DNA of 64,000 nucleotides from NCBI RefSeq assembly GCF_013204795.1, contig NZ_JABMKW010000004.1:1-64000 (forward strand). The letters run 5' to 3'. The position numbers were made by a program, and so were the translations under genes. Under the pieces are notes generated by a model. That model ran no database searches and was not told the DNA's origin. It worked only from the letters and a program-made list of their open reading frames with translations. Positions 37,128 through 44,803 of this stretch are shown here, one piece after another. The first letter of the stretch is position 1. Every line of letters starts with the position of its first letter. Source of the DNA: Pedobacter panaciterrae. GTDB lineage: Bacteria > Bacteroidota > Bacteroidia > Sphingobacteriales > Sphingobacteriaceae.

Positions 37128-38177
37128 CTAATTTACGGAATAAGAGCTTATAAAATTTGTTATCACTTTAGGTTGTGGCAATTCGTCCAGCTCGCTTAAT
37201 GAAACCCATTTTATTTCTGCATTCTGATTAAAGTTAATGATATAATTATCTAAAGCAAAAAATTGAACATATATAGTTTGGTGGGTCAATAAATGTTTTT
37301 TCTGCTCTAATGGCGTAATTGTACAGGTGTCGCCAAAATTATTCTTCAATATGGTCAGGAATTGTTCTTGTGCTTCCAGGTAATTGTCGTCAGTTTCTAT
37401 TAAAGGAAAATCATACAGCTCCTGCCAGATGTCTCCAGGATTCCTTTTGTTTACCAGGATTTCATCTCCATTAAAACATACCAGATAGTTAAAATAACGA
37501 GTGCGTTTTTTAAGTTTTTTCTCTTTAACAGGAAGCGTATTTACAAGATCATTTTTCCTGGCAAAACAATCAGATTGAACAGGGCAGGATTCGCAGGCAG
37601 GAGATTTAGGCTTGCAATGCAACGCTCCAAACTCCATAATGGCCTGGTTGTATACAGAAGGTTCTTGTCCGGCTATTAGATTTTGTGCCAACTCTATGAA
37701 TTGCTTTTTCCCGGCAGGACTGTTTATTGGGGTTTCAATTCCAAAATATCTCGACAATACTCTAAACACGTTGCCATCCAGAACTGCTTTCATCTCATTC
37801 GAAGAAAACGATGAAATGGCTGCAGCGGTATAATCCCCTATTCCTTTCAAGCGAATTAGGTCATCATACTTTGTAGGGAATTTCCCATCATAAACTTCCT
37901 GGATCTGCTTGGCAGTATAAAGCATGTTTCTTCCTCTTGAATAATAACCCAACCCCTGCCATAGCTTAAGTATCTGTGTTTCTGTAGCTGCAGCAAACGC
38001 AGTAACTGTTGGGTAATTTTCTAAAAATCTATTAAAATAAGGCAATCCTTGTTCTACCCTGGTTTGTTGCAATATAATTTCTGAAAGCCAGATCACATAA
38101 GCATCCGTTGTACCCCGCCATGGTAAGTCTCTTTTATGATTTAAATACCATTTTACTATTTCTGTTTGAAAAGCCAT
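37128..38177 (-). CDS. mutY: A/G-specific adenine glycosylase
   Basis: MutY (349 residues) removes A opposite 8-oxoG. The catalytic Glu33 is in LSEIILQQTRV and Asp134 in LDGNVFRV; the helix-hairpin-helix LKGIGDYTAAAISSF is at 110-124. The iron-sulphur ligands Cys188, 195, 198 and 204 (CX6CX2CX5C) are all present, and a NUDIX-like C-domain (from about 225) recognises 8-oxoG. Divergent from HU; ssb follows 14 bases downstream. Confidence 0.96.
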   Translation of the reverse strand: MAFQTEIVKWYLNHKRDLPWRGTTDAYVIWLSEIILQQTRVEQGLPYFNRFLENYPTVTAFAAATETQILKLWQGLGYYSRGRNMLYTAKQIQEVYDGKFPTKYDDLIRLKGIGDYTAAAISSFSSNEMKAVLDGNVFRVLSRYFGIETPINSPAGKKQFIELAQNLIAGQEPSVYNQAIMEFGALHCKPKSPACESCPVQSDCFARKNDLVNTLPVKEKKLKKRTRYFNYLVCFNGDEILVNKRNPGDIWQELYDFPLIETDDNYLEAQEQFLTILKNNFGDTCTITPLEQKKHLLTHQTIYVQFFALDNYIINFNQNAEIKWVSLSELDELPQPKVITNFISSYSVN

Positions 38178-38263
38178 AGACGCAAAAATACGGCGTTATT
38201 AATTTGTTTTCGGCAAAACTTGCAATTCTCTGATACAATATGAAACAAATAAATCATCTTTTA

Positions 38264-38295
38264 TTTTCCTATCTCATTAAAAAGCAATACTTTTG
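38264..38295 (+). promoter_or_regulatory. Candidate promoter of the HU gene
   Basis: TACTTTTG (38288-38295) matches TAnnTTTG; TTTT near 38264-38267 lies 20 bases upstream. It is 53 bases before the ATG of the HU gene. Confidence 0.45.
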
Positions 38296-38348
38296 CAACC
38301 CCAAAACACTTATAAAGTATATAATACACTATAAATAAATAATAGAAT

Positions 38349-38651
38349 ATGACTAAGGCAGATATTATTTCAGAAATATCAACAAAAACAGGAATTGAAA
38401 AGGTAGATGTACAAGAAACCGTTGAGGCATTTTTCAAAGTGATCAAGAACAGTATGATCGGAGGAGAGAATGTATATGTTAGAGGTTTTGGTAGTTTTGT
38501 TGTAAAAAAGAGAGCGCAAAAAACTGCGAGAAATATTTCTAAAAACACTGCAATTATTATCCCAGAGCATTTTGTACCAAGTTTCAAACCGGCAAAAGTG
38601 TTTGTTGACAAAGTAAAAAACAACTCTAAAAAAGTAAGCGTAGAAGCTTAA
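38349..38651 (+). CDS. HU/IHF family DNA-binding protein
   Basis: Histone-like dimeric DNA-bending protein of 100 residues. The N-terminal helices TKADIISEISTKTG and the core signature GENVYVRGFGSFVVKKRAQKTARN, which lies on the DNA-contacting arm (…NISKNTAIIIPEHFVPSFKPAK), match HU family proteins. The Lys-rich C-terminal extension (NNSKKVSVEA) is slightly longer than E. coli HU. It leads an operon with a TPR protein 7 bases downstream. Confidence 0.93.
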   Translation: MTKADIISEISTKTGIEKVDVQETVEAFFKVIKNSMIGGENVYVRGFGSFVVKKRAQKTARNISKNTAIIIPEHFVPSFKPAKVFVDKVKNNSKKVSVEA

Positions 38652-38658
38652 TCAACTT

Positions 38659-39519
38659 ATGCTAAACAATATCCGTTCAAGACAAATTATCATAATTGGA
38701 GCAATAGTATTGCTTGGAGCTTTTTTGTTTACAAGGGATATTAAAGGTTTAGTTAAGCCAAAAGAGCAGACAACGAATGTTCCAGCCGCAGGGCAGATGA
38801 CATCGGAAACCCCTCAGCCAATTAGTTTGGAAGAAGTTTCGGCTTCTGGTAAAACCCTGATCAGTCCAAACTTTGCCGCTGAAATTACTTCACTTGAGAG
38901 CACATATAAAGCTTCTACCGATAAGGTTACGGCCGCTAAAGTGCTTGCTCAAAAGTGGGATGATGTTGATCAAAGTGCACCAAGCGCTTTATACCTTGAG
39001 ATTATAGCCAATCAAGAGAAAACATTAGCCAGCTGGTTAATTACCGGAGACCGTTTTTTAAAGGCATTTGACAACTCAAGAGACAGTATATTACAACCTG
39101 CATTATTACAAAGAGCAAATGCTGCTTATACTAATGCCGTAAGTATTGACTCAACAAGTGCTGATGCTAAGACAGGCCTGGGAATTACCATTGTTAATGG
39201 AATGGGAATGCCAATGAAAGGTATTGCGTTATTGATGGATGTGGTAAAAAAAGACCCAAAGAATTTGAAAGCGAATATGAGTTTAGGTACATTCGCAATT
39301 AAATCTGGCCAGTTTGATAAAGCCATAACCAGATTTAACAACATTATCGCCATTAAGCCTACTCCCGATGCGTACTTCTATTTAGCCACAGCTTACGAAA
39401 GCCTTGGTAAAAATGCAGATGCTATTGATGCTTATCTTAAGAGTAAAAAGCTAGCCGCCAATCCCAAATTATCTAAATTCATTGATGATAAAGTATTGGA
39501 GCTAAAGAGTAAAAATTAA
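38659..39519 (+). CDS. TPR repeat protein with N-terminal membrane anchor
   Basis: A 286-residue protein: an N-terminal hydrophobic helix (IIIIGAIVLLGAFLF), a Pro/Gln-rich linker and then tetratricopeptide repeats, e.g. NLKANMSLGTFAIKSGQFDKAITRFNNIIAIKP and TPDAYFYLATAYESLGKNADAIDAYLKSKKL. The topology suggests a periplasmic scaffold held to the inner membrane. It lies directly after the HU gene (7 bases), which is common in Bacteroidota; specific function unknown. Confidence 0.82.
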   Translation: MLNNIRSRQIIIIGAIVLLGAFLFTRDIKGLVKPKEQTTNVPAAGQMTSETPQPISLEEVSASGKTLISPNFAAEITSLESTYKASTDKVTAAKVLAQKWDDVDQSAPSALYLEIIANQEKTLASWLITGDRFLKAFDNSRDSILQPALLQRANAAYTNAVSIDSTSADAKTGLGITIVNGMGMPMKGIALLMDVVKKDPKNLKANMSLGTFAIKSGQFDKAITRFNNIIAIKPTPDAYFYLATAYESLGKNADAIDAYLKSKKLAANPKLSKFIDDKVLELKSKN

Positions 39520-39555
39520 TAAACAGATTAAAAAAAATATTTAAAATTCAAGATT

Positions 39556-39645
39556 ATGCCAAGCGGTAAAAAAAGAAAAAGACATAAAATGGCTACCCAC
39601 AAACGCAAAAAACGTTTAAGAAAAAACAGACATAAGAAAAAATAA
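39556..39645 (+). CDS. Mini basic protein of mS38/COX24 type (29 aa)
   Basis: A 29-codon frame, below usual cut-offs, encoding an extremely Lys/Arg-rich peptide (about two thirds basic) that starts MPSGKKRKRHK and ends KNRHKKK. This is the AURKAIP1/COX24 C-terminal pattern, also found as a small ribosomal subunit protein (bS22 in actinobacteria, mS38 in mitochondria). The gene is 36 bases past the TPR gene and is closed by a terminator hairpin. Ribosomal association in this organism is inferred. Confidence 0.72.
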   Translation: MPSGKKRKRHKMATHKRKKRLRKNRHKKK

Positions 39646-39668
39646 TTTTTCTTATTGTTTTGCATAGA

Positions 39669-39703
39669 AAATAAGGCTACGACAAGATCTTAGCCTTATT
39701 TTT
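39669..39703 (+). terminator. Terminator after the mini basic protein gene
   Basis: AAATAAGGCTA (39669-39679) pairs with TAGCCTTATTT (39691-39701) across an 11-base loop, followed by TTT. It ends the HU-TPR-peptide group before rng. Confidence 0.75.
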
Positions 39704-39738
39704 CGTTGCAATGTTTTTTTTATTTGTCCATGTGTTAA

Positions 39739-39757
39739 TAAGGCATTTAATGCCTTA
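39739..39757 (+). promoter_or_regulatory. Palindrome in the rng leader
   Basis: TAAGGCAT and ATGCCTTA form an 8-base hairpin with a 3-base loop. Its end lies 13 bases before the rng start codon. A role in RNase autoregulation is only inferred. Confidence 0.35.
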
Positions 39758-39770
39758 AAATCTGTAGCTT

Positions 39771-41321
39771 TTGGTAAAAGAATTAATTATAGATTCCTCT
39801 CCACTGGGAGTAACCATAGCTTTAGTTGAAGACAAACAACTTGTAGAACTTCATAAAGAACAGATCAACAACAATTACGCCGTTGGCGACATTTATTTAG
39901 GCCGCATCAAAAAAATCATGCCGGGTCTAAATGCTGCGTTCGTAGATGTTGGTTATGAAAAAGATGCATTTCTGCATTATTTTGATCTTGGTCCTCAAGT
40001 CCAATCTTTAATTAAGCTAACTAAAATCAAGCGTAACGGCTCTGTTAATGGCACTTTACTGGATAATTTCAAGCTAGAGGGAGACATTAACAAAGCAGGC
40101 AAAATATCGGAAGTAGTAAGCAAGAATCTTGTTTTACCTGTTCAGATAGCAAAAGAGCCAATTTCAACTAAAGGTCCTCGTTTAAGTTCAGACCTTTCAA
40201 TAGCCGGCAGATATATTGTATTAGTTCCTTTCTCTAATGTAATCTCTATTTCCAAAAAGATTAAAAGCAATACCGAACGTAATCGTTTAAAAAAGATTAT
40301 TGAAAGTATTAAACCTAAAAATTTTGGAGTAATTATCAGAACCGTTTCTGAAGGAAAAGGAGTTGCAGAACTTCAAAAAGACCTTTTGGATTCTGTAGCT
40401 AAATGGGAAAGCTTTATTAAAAAGCTTCCTGATGCAGAACCTTCTAAACGCGTTTGGGGAGAAATGGATCGGACATCAACATTGATCCGTGATATTTTAA
40501 GCACTGACTTTACAAATGTTTATGTAAGCGACAATAGCCTGTTTGAAGATATTCGTTCCTATGTTCACGAAATCTCTCCGGAAATGGAAAAGATCGTGAA
40601 ACTGTACAAACATAAAGAACCTATTTTTGAGCATTTCGGCATTGAGAAACAAATCAAGAACTCTTTTGGTAAAACAGTAAACTTAGCTGGAGGAGCCTAC
40701 CTTGTTGTTGAACATACTGAAGCGCTTCATGTTATTGATGTAAACAGCGGAAACAGAACAGCCAGCAAAGAGAATCAGGAAGACAATGCCTTGCAGGTGA
40801 ATAAAGAAGCCGCCAAGGAGATTGCCCGCCAACTTCGTTTAAGGGATATGGGTGGTATTGTAGTAATCGATTTTATCGATATGCACAAGCCTGTTAACCG
40901 TAAAATGTTGTTCGACTATCTTAAGGATCTGATGTTACTGGATCGTGCTAAGCACACCATATTGCCGCCAAGTAAGTTTGGCCTTGTTCAGATCACACGT
41001 CAGCGTGTAAGGCCCGAAATGAACATTGTAACCAGTGAGAAATGCCCTACCTGTGACGGTACGGGGGAAATTAAGGCCAGTATTGTTTTAATGGATGACA
41101 TTGAAAATAACCTGACCTATATTTTGCAGGAGCAAAACGAAAAAAATATTACGCTTTGTGTACACCCGTATATTGAAGCTTTCATTAAAAAGGGCTTTAT
41201 CTCTTTACAGTGGAAATGGTTTTTTAAATTCGGACAACGAATTAAAATCAGATCAGTCTCGTCTTATAATTTGACTGAGTTTCACTTTCTTTCTTCAAAA
41301 GACGAAGAAATTAAATTGTAA
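39771..41321 (+). CDS. rng: Ribonuclease G/E family endoribonuclease
   Basis: RNase G/E of 516 residues: an S1-like RNA-binding region (YLGRIKKIMPGLNAAFVDVGYEKDAFLHYFD), a 5'-sensor and RNase-H/DNase-I-type catalytic region (GGIVVIDFIDMHKP) and a zinc-link motif CPTCDGTGEI near residue 428, as used for dimer-tetramer formation. It lacks the long C-terminal scaffold of E. coli RNase E. The start is TTG (39771), since it gives the usual VKELIIDSSPLGV N-terminus and no ATG lies nearby. Confidence 0.93.
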   Translation: MVKELIIDSSPLGVTIALVEDKQLVELHKEQINNNYAVGDIYLGRIKKIMPGLNAAFVDVGYEKDAFLHYFDLGPQVQSLIKLTKIKRNGSVNGTLLDNFKLEGDINKAGKISEVVSKNLVLPVQIAKEPISTKGPRLSSDLSIAGRYIVLVPFSNVISISKKIKSNTERNRLKKIIESIKPKNFGVIIRTVSEGKGVAELQKDLLDSVAKWESFIKKLPDAEPSKRVWGEMDRTSTLIRDILSTDFTNVYVSDNSLFEDIRSYVHEISPEMEKIVKLYKHKEPIFEHFGIEKQIKNSFGKTVNLAGGAYLVVEHTEALHVIDVNSGNRTASKENQEDNALQVNKEAAKEIARQLRLRDMGGIVVIDFIDMHKPVNRKMLFDYLKDLMLLDRAKHTILPPSKFGLVQITRQRVRPEMNIVTSEKCPTCDGTGEIKASIVLMDDIENNLTYILQEQNEKNITLCVHPYIEAFIKKGFISLQWKWFFKFGQRIKIRSVSSYNLTEFHFLSSKDEEIKL

Positions 41322-41340
41322 AAATTAACTTATTAACTAA

Positions 41341-41376
41341 ACAGGCCCGATTTCTTAGAGATCGGGCCTGTTTGTT
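41341..41376 (+). terminator. Terminator after rng
   Basis: ACAGGCCCGAT (41341-41351) pairs with ATCGGGCCTGT (41361-41371), a perfect 11-base stem with a 9-base loop, followed by TTGTTTT. Lies between rng and radA. Confidence 0.85.
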
Positions 41377-41420
41377 TTAATAGAATTAAGCATAAATTAG
41401 TAGAATTAAATTGTAATCAA

Positions 41421-42797
41421 TTGGCTAAAACTAAATCAGCATATTTCTGCCAAAGTTGTGGGTATGAATCAGCGAAATGGCTAGGGAGATGTCCTTCATG
41501 CAATGAATGGAATACCTTCGTCGAAGAAATCATAGAGAAAACAAGCACTAAGGTACCTTCCTGGAAAACATCCACCGGCACCCAACGCTTAAATAAACCA
41601 TCCAAAGTTGATGACATCCAATCGATAAGCGAAGAAAGAACTTTAACAGGTGATCTTGAGCTCGACAGGGTTTTGGGTGGAGGTTTAGTTGCCGGCTCTG
41701 TAATACTGATTGGAGGTGAACCAGGAATCGGTAAATCTACCCTGATGCTGCAGCTGGCCTTAAATATTTCTGGCAAAAAGATTCTATATGTTTCCGGAGA
41801 AGAAAGCGAACAGCAAATTAAAATGAGGGCTGAGCGCATTACTACCACACCTAAAGCTGATTGCTACATTCTAACTGAAACCTCTACTCAAAATATTTTT
41901 AAACAGATTGAAACGCTTGAACCAAATATTATCATTGTTGATTCTATACAAACACTTCACTCGGCCAATATTGATTCAACCCCTGGAAGTGTATCTCAGG
42001 TAAGAGAGTGCACTGCAGAATTACTCCGGTTTGCAAAGGAAACTGACACCCCTGTATTTTTAATTGGCCATATTACCAAAGACGGCACCATTGCCGGACC
42101 AAAAATTCTGGAACATATGGTTGATACCGTTTTGCAGTTTGAGGGCGACAGGCATCATGTATATAGAATTTTGCGCTCTATCAAGAATCGTTTCGGGGCC
42201 GCTGCCGAACTAGGAATTTACGCAATGCACAGTACGGGTTTGCGGCAAGTTTCCAATCCTTCCGAAATTCTGTTATCACAACGTGATGAAGAAATGAGCG
42301 GAATCGCAATTTCGGCCACCTTAGAAGGCGCAAGACCAATGTTAATCGAAACACAGGCATTGGTTAGTGCCGCAGCCTATGGAACTCCTCAGCGATCTGC
42401 AAATGGCTTTGATACTAAAAGAATGAACATGCTTCTTGCCGTACTCGAAAAAAGGTGTGGTTTTAGATTAAGTACCCGTGATGTTTTCTTAAACATAGCC
42501 GGTGGAATTAAAGTTGAAGATCCGGCAATTGACCTGGCCATTATGGTTGCAATAATCTCCTCGCATGAAGATATAGCTATATCTTCTAAAATCTGTTTCG
42601 CAGCAGAAGTTGGTCTATCAGGAGAGATCAGAGCAGTTAACCGAATTGAACAACGCATCCTTGAGGCAGAGAAGCTTGGGTTTGAACGGATCTTTATTTC
42701 TAACTATAATTTAAAGGGTCTTATTCTTGATCGATTTAAAATTGAATTGACCCCTGTAAGGAAGATTGAAGACGTATTTTCATTGCTATTTGGTTAA
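41421..42797 (+). CDS. radA: DNA repair protein RadA
   Basis: RadA/Sms (458 residues), a RecA-like helicase helping recombination intermediates. The N-terminal zinc finger has Cys10, 13, 24 and 27; Walker A is GEPGIGKST; the RadA-specific KNRFG motif (SIKNRFGAAAEL) and a Lon-protease-like C-terminal domain follow. The start is TTG 41421 with the sequence AKTKSAYFCQSCG, the common N-terminus; no ATG option exists nearby. The rng terminator lies just upstream. Confidence 0.95.
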   Translation: MAKTKSAYFCQSCGYESAKWLGRCPSCNEWNTFVEEIIEKTSTKVPSWKTSTGTQRLNKPSKVDDIQSISEERTLTGDLELDRVLGGGLVAGSVILIGGEPGIGKSTLMLQLALNISGKKILYVSGEESEQQIKMRAERITTTPKADCYILTETSTQNIFKQIETLEPNIIIVDSIQTLHSANIDSTPGSVSQVRECTAELLRFAKETDTPVFLIGHITKDGTIAGPKILEHMVDTVLQFEGDRHHVYRILRSIKNRFGAAAELGIYAMHSTGLRQVSNPSEILLSQRDEEMSGIAISATLEGARPMLIETQALVSAAAYGTPQRSANGFDTKRMNMLLAVLEKRCGFRLSTRDVFLNIAGGIKVEDPAIDLAIMVAIISSHEDIAISSKICFAAEVGLSGEIRAVNRIEQRILEAEKLGFERIFISNYNLKGLILDRFKIELTPVRKIEDVFSLLFG

Positions 42798-43019
42798 CCA
42801 AGCGTGGAACTACCGTGTATATTTGCCATTTAGTTTCTACACATTGGGGATATTCTTTCCCTCTAAAAAATTTGGCACATTTTCAGTAAAATCACACATA
42901 CCGCTATATATAAGGCAGTTACACTTAAAAAAGAAGACATATAACAGATTGGCCTACTAATTGCAATTACCTACATGTTATCAGTCATTTATGAATGGTA
43001 ATAAACAATAGGGATGATT

Positions 43020-43055
43020 ATCCTCGTTATCGTAAGATAGCGAGGATTTTTTCAT
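43020..43055 (+). terminator. Hairpin 1 of 3 upstream of lemA
   Basis: ATCCTCGTTATC pairs with GATAGCGAGGAT (one G-U/mismatch position) around a GTAA loop, then TTTTTTC. Behaves as an intrinsic terminator on the plus strand. The stretch from the radA stop (42797) to here, over 220 bases, holds no supported gene; TATATTTG at 42818-42825 is a possible -7 box. Confidence 0.65.
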
Positions 43056-43086
43056 TTTAAGCCAAAGGAATTGTACTTTTAGAATA

Positions 43087-43110
43087 ATTAAAAAGGTTCT
43101 CCTTTTTAAT
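43087..43110. repeat. Hairpin 2 of 3 upstream of lemA
   Basis: ATTAAAAAGG and CCTTTTTAAT form a perfect 10-base inverted repeat with a TTCT loop. It is A/T-rich and lies between two terminator-like hairpins. Confidence 0.55.
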
Positions 43111-43122
43111 ATTGATTGATTA

Positions 43123-43152
43123 AACCCTGTCTTCTCCGAGACAGGGTTATTT
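43123..43152 (+). terminator. Hairpin 3 of 3 upstream of lemA
   Basis: AACCCTGTCT (43123-43132) pairs with AGACAGGGTT (43139-43148), a perfect 10-base stem with a 6-base loop. It is followed by ATTTATT. About 90 bases before lemA. Confidence 0.6.
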
Positions 43153-43240
43153 ATTCCATTTTTTTCGTAAATAATTTTAGCTTGAGCATGTTAAATTTTA
43201 ATATATTTAAATATTAATTAACCTCTTAACCCTTATCATA

Positions 43241-43798
43241 ATGATTATTGCCGCTATTATCATCGCTGTGCTACTAATTTTTGGAATCGGCATATACAAT
43301 TCGCTGATCGGCAAAAAGAACCAGGTAGCCAATGCTTTTTCTGCAATTGACGCCATGCTTAAAAAACGATTTGATTTACTTCCAAACTTAATTGAGACTG
43401 TAAAACAGTATATGCAGTATGAAGGAGATCTGTTAACCAAAGTGGTAGAATTGCGTGCCAAAGCCGCGAGCCCAAACTTAAGTAACGAGGAAAGATTAGA
43501 CCTGGATAAGCAACTTGGCTCAAGCGTTAAAGGCTTAATGGTAAACGTAGAGAATTATCCGGATCTGAAAGCAAACCAGAATTTCCTGAACCTACAAAGC
43601 ACCTGGACAGAGAGCGAAGAACAAATTGCAGCCGCAAGAAGAGCTTACAATTCCTCAGTTACCGATTACAACAATGCAATTATGATGTTCCCGGGAAGCA
43701 TTTTTGCCGGAATGATGAACTATCAGCCAATTGCTGTACTGGCAAACACAGAGGAAGAACGAAAAAATATAAGTGCAAAAGATCTTTTTAATAACTAA
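43241..43798 (+). CDS. lemA: LemA family protein
   Basis: LemA family membrane protein, 185 residues. One N-terminal transmembrane segment (IIAAIIIAVLLIFGIGIYNSLIG) is followed by a helical-bundle domain with the family block KKNQVANAFSAIDAMLKKRFDLLPNLIETVKQYM and RRAYNSSVTDYNNAIMMFPGSIFAG. Function is poorly understood; the fold suggests interaction at the membrane. It overlaps the next gene by one base (TAATG). Confidence 0.92.
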   Translation: MIIAAIIIAVLLIFGIGIYNSLIGKKNQVANAFSAIDAMLKKRFDLLPNLIETVKQYMQYEGDLLTKVVELRAKAASPNLSNEERLDLDKQLGSSVKGLMVNVENYPDLKANQNFLNLQSTWTESEEQIAAARRAYNSSVTDYNNAIMMFPGSIFAGMMNYQPIAVLANTEEERKNISAKDLFNN

Positions 43799-44763
43799 TG
43801 GCAGAAGAAACTGCAACAGGGGCCTCTTTACAAATCATACTTAATGAACTCGAAATACAGAGAAAAAAGGTTTCCGATATAAAAACAAAGGCCTACCTGT
43901 TTCTTGCAGGTGGAGTAATACTTATAGCAATCGGCGTTTTACTTGGGAGCCTCATGATTGCGGGAGCCATAAGTGGCGGCGCATCCATAATTACTTCTAT
44001 TGTTCTTTTCAGTAATTCCAGCCAAAAGTTTAATGACTATAGGCATGAATTTAAGCAAAGAGTGGTAGCTACGGTATTAAAGTCCATAGATCCAAGTTTA
44101 GAGATCGAATATAAGTATGGGTTACTGGAAAGCGATTTCATTAATTCTCAGCTATTCACTCAACGCCCGGATAGATATAGGAGTCAGGATCAAATTTATG
44201 GCAATGCAGGAAAAACAAGGTTTTCTTTTTCTGAAGTTCATGCAGAATACAAAACCGAGACACAAACAAAAAACGGACGACAAGAGCATTGGCACACCAT
44301 CTTAAAGGGAATCGTATTTTGTGCCGATTTCAACAAACATTTTAATGGCCTAACAGTAGTTAAGCCAAAGGATATGGGAAGCGCGCTGGGCGCCTGGATA
44401 TCCGATAAAATGCCGATCTTCTCCTCATCAAGTAAACAGCTTGTAAAGCTGGAAAATATTGAATTTAACAAGGCCTTTGTTACCTATTCAACTGATCAGG
44501 TAGAAGCCAGATATATTCTTACTCCTGCAATGATGGAAAGATTATGCGAGCTAAACGACAAAAGCGCTGCTACAATCTCTGTATCTTTTATTGGTTCTTA
44601 CGTTTACATAGCTTTCCCTTTAGAAAAGGATTACTTTGAACCTCCGGTATTTAAAAGCCTGCTTACCACCAAATCATTAGATGAAGACCTAAGCATCGTT
44701 CGCTTTATGTATGCAATTATTAGCGAACTGGATCTTAACACTAGAATTTGGGGGAAAGAATAA
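43798..44763 (+). CDS. DUF3137 membrane protein
   Basis: A 321-residue protein with two hydrophobic segments near the N-terminus (about 30-75: AYLFLAGGVILIAIGVLLGSLMIAG and ASIITSIVLF) and a soluble remainder, which contains KGIVFCADFNKHFNGLTVV typical of DUF3137. Such proteins pair with LemA, as here; the genes share one base. Function unknown. A terminator follows the gene. Confidence 0.85.
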   Translation: MAEETATGASLQIILNELEIQRKKVSDIKTKAYLFLAGGVILIAIGVLLGSLMIAGAISGGASIITSIVLFSNSSQKFNDYRHEFKQRVVATVLKSIDPSLEIEYKYGLLESDFINSQLFTQRPDRYRSQDQIYGNAGKTRFSFSEVHAEYKTETQTKNGRQEHWHTILKGIVFCADFNKHFNGLTVVKPKDMGSALGAWISDKMPIFSSSSKQLVKLENIEFNKAFVTYSTDQVEARYILTPAMMERLCELNDKSAATISVSFIGSYVYIAFPLEKDYFEPPVFKSLLTTKSLDEDLSIVRFMYAIISELDLNTRIWGKE

Positions 44764-44778
44764 AAAAGGAGTTAATAA

Positions 44779-44802
44779 AAAAAGTCCCTTTCGGGACTTT
44801 AT
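44779..44802. terminator. Terminator between DUF3137 gene and carB
   Basis: AAAGTCCC and GGGACTTT form an 8-base stem with a TTTC loop (44781-44800), flanked by A-rich and T-rich sides. It serves the convergent genes. Confidence 0.8.
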
Positions 44803-44803
44803 A

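Noticed and set aside
42766..42960. 64-codon frame after radA
   Set aside because: Starts inside radA, contains no known motif and lacks a start context.
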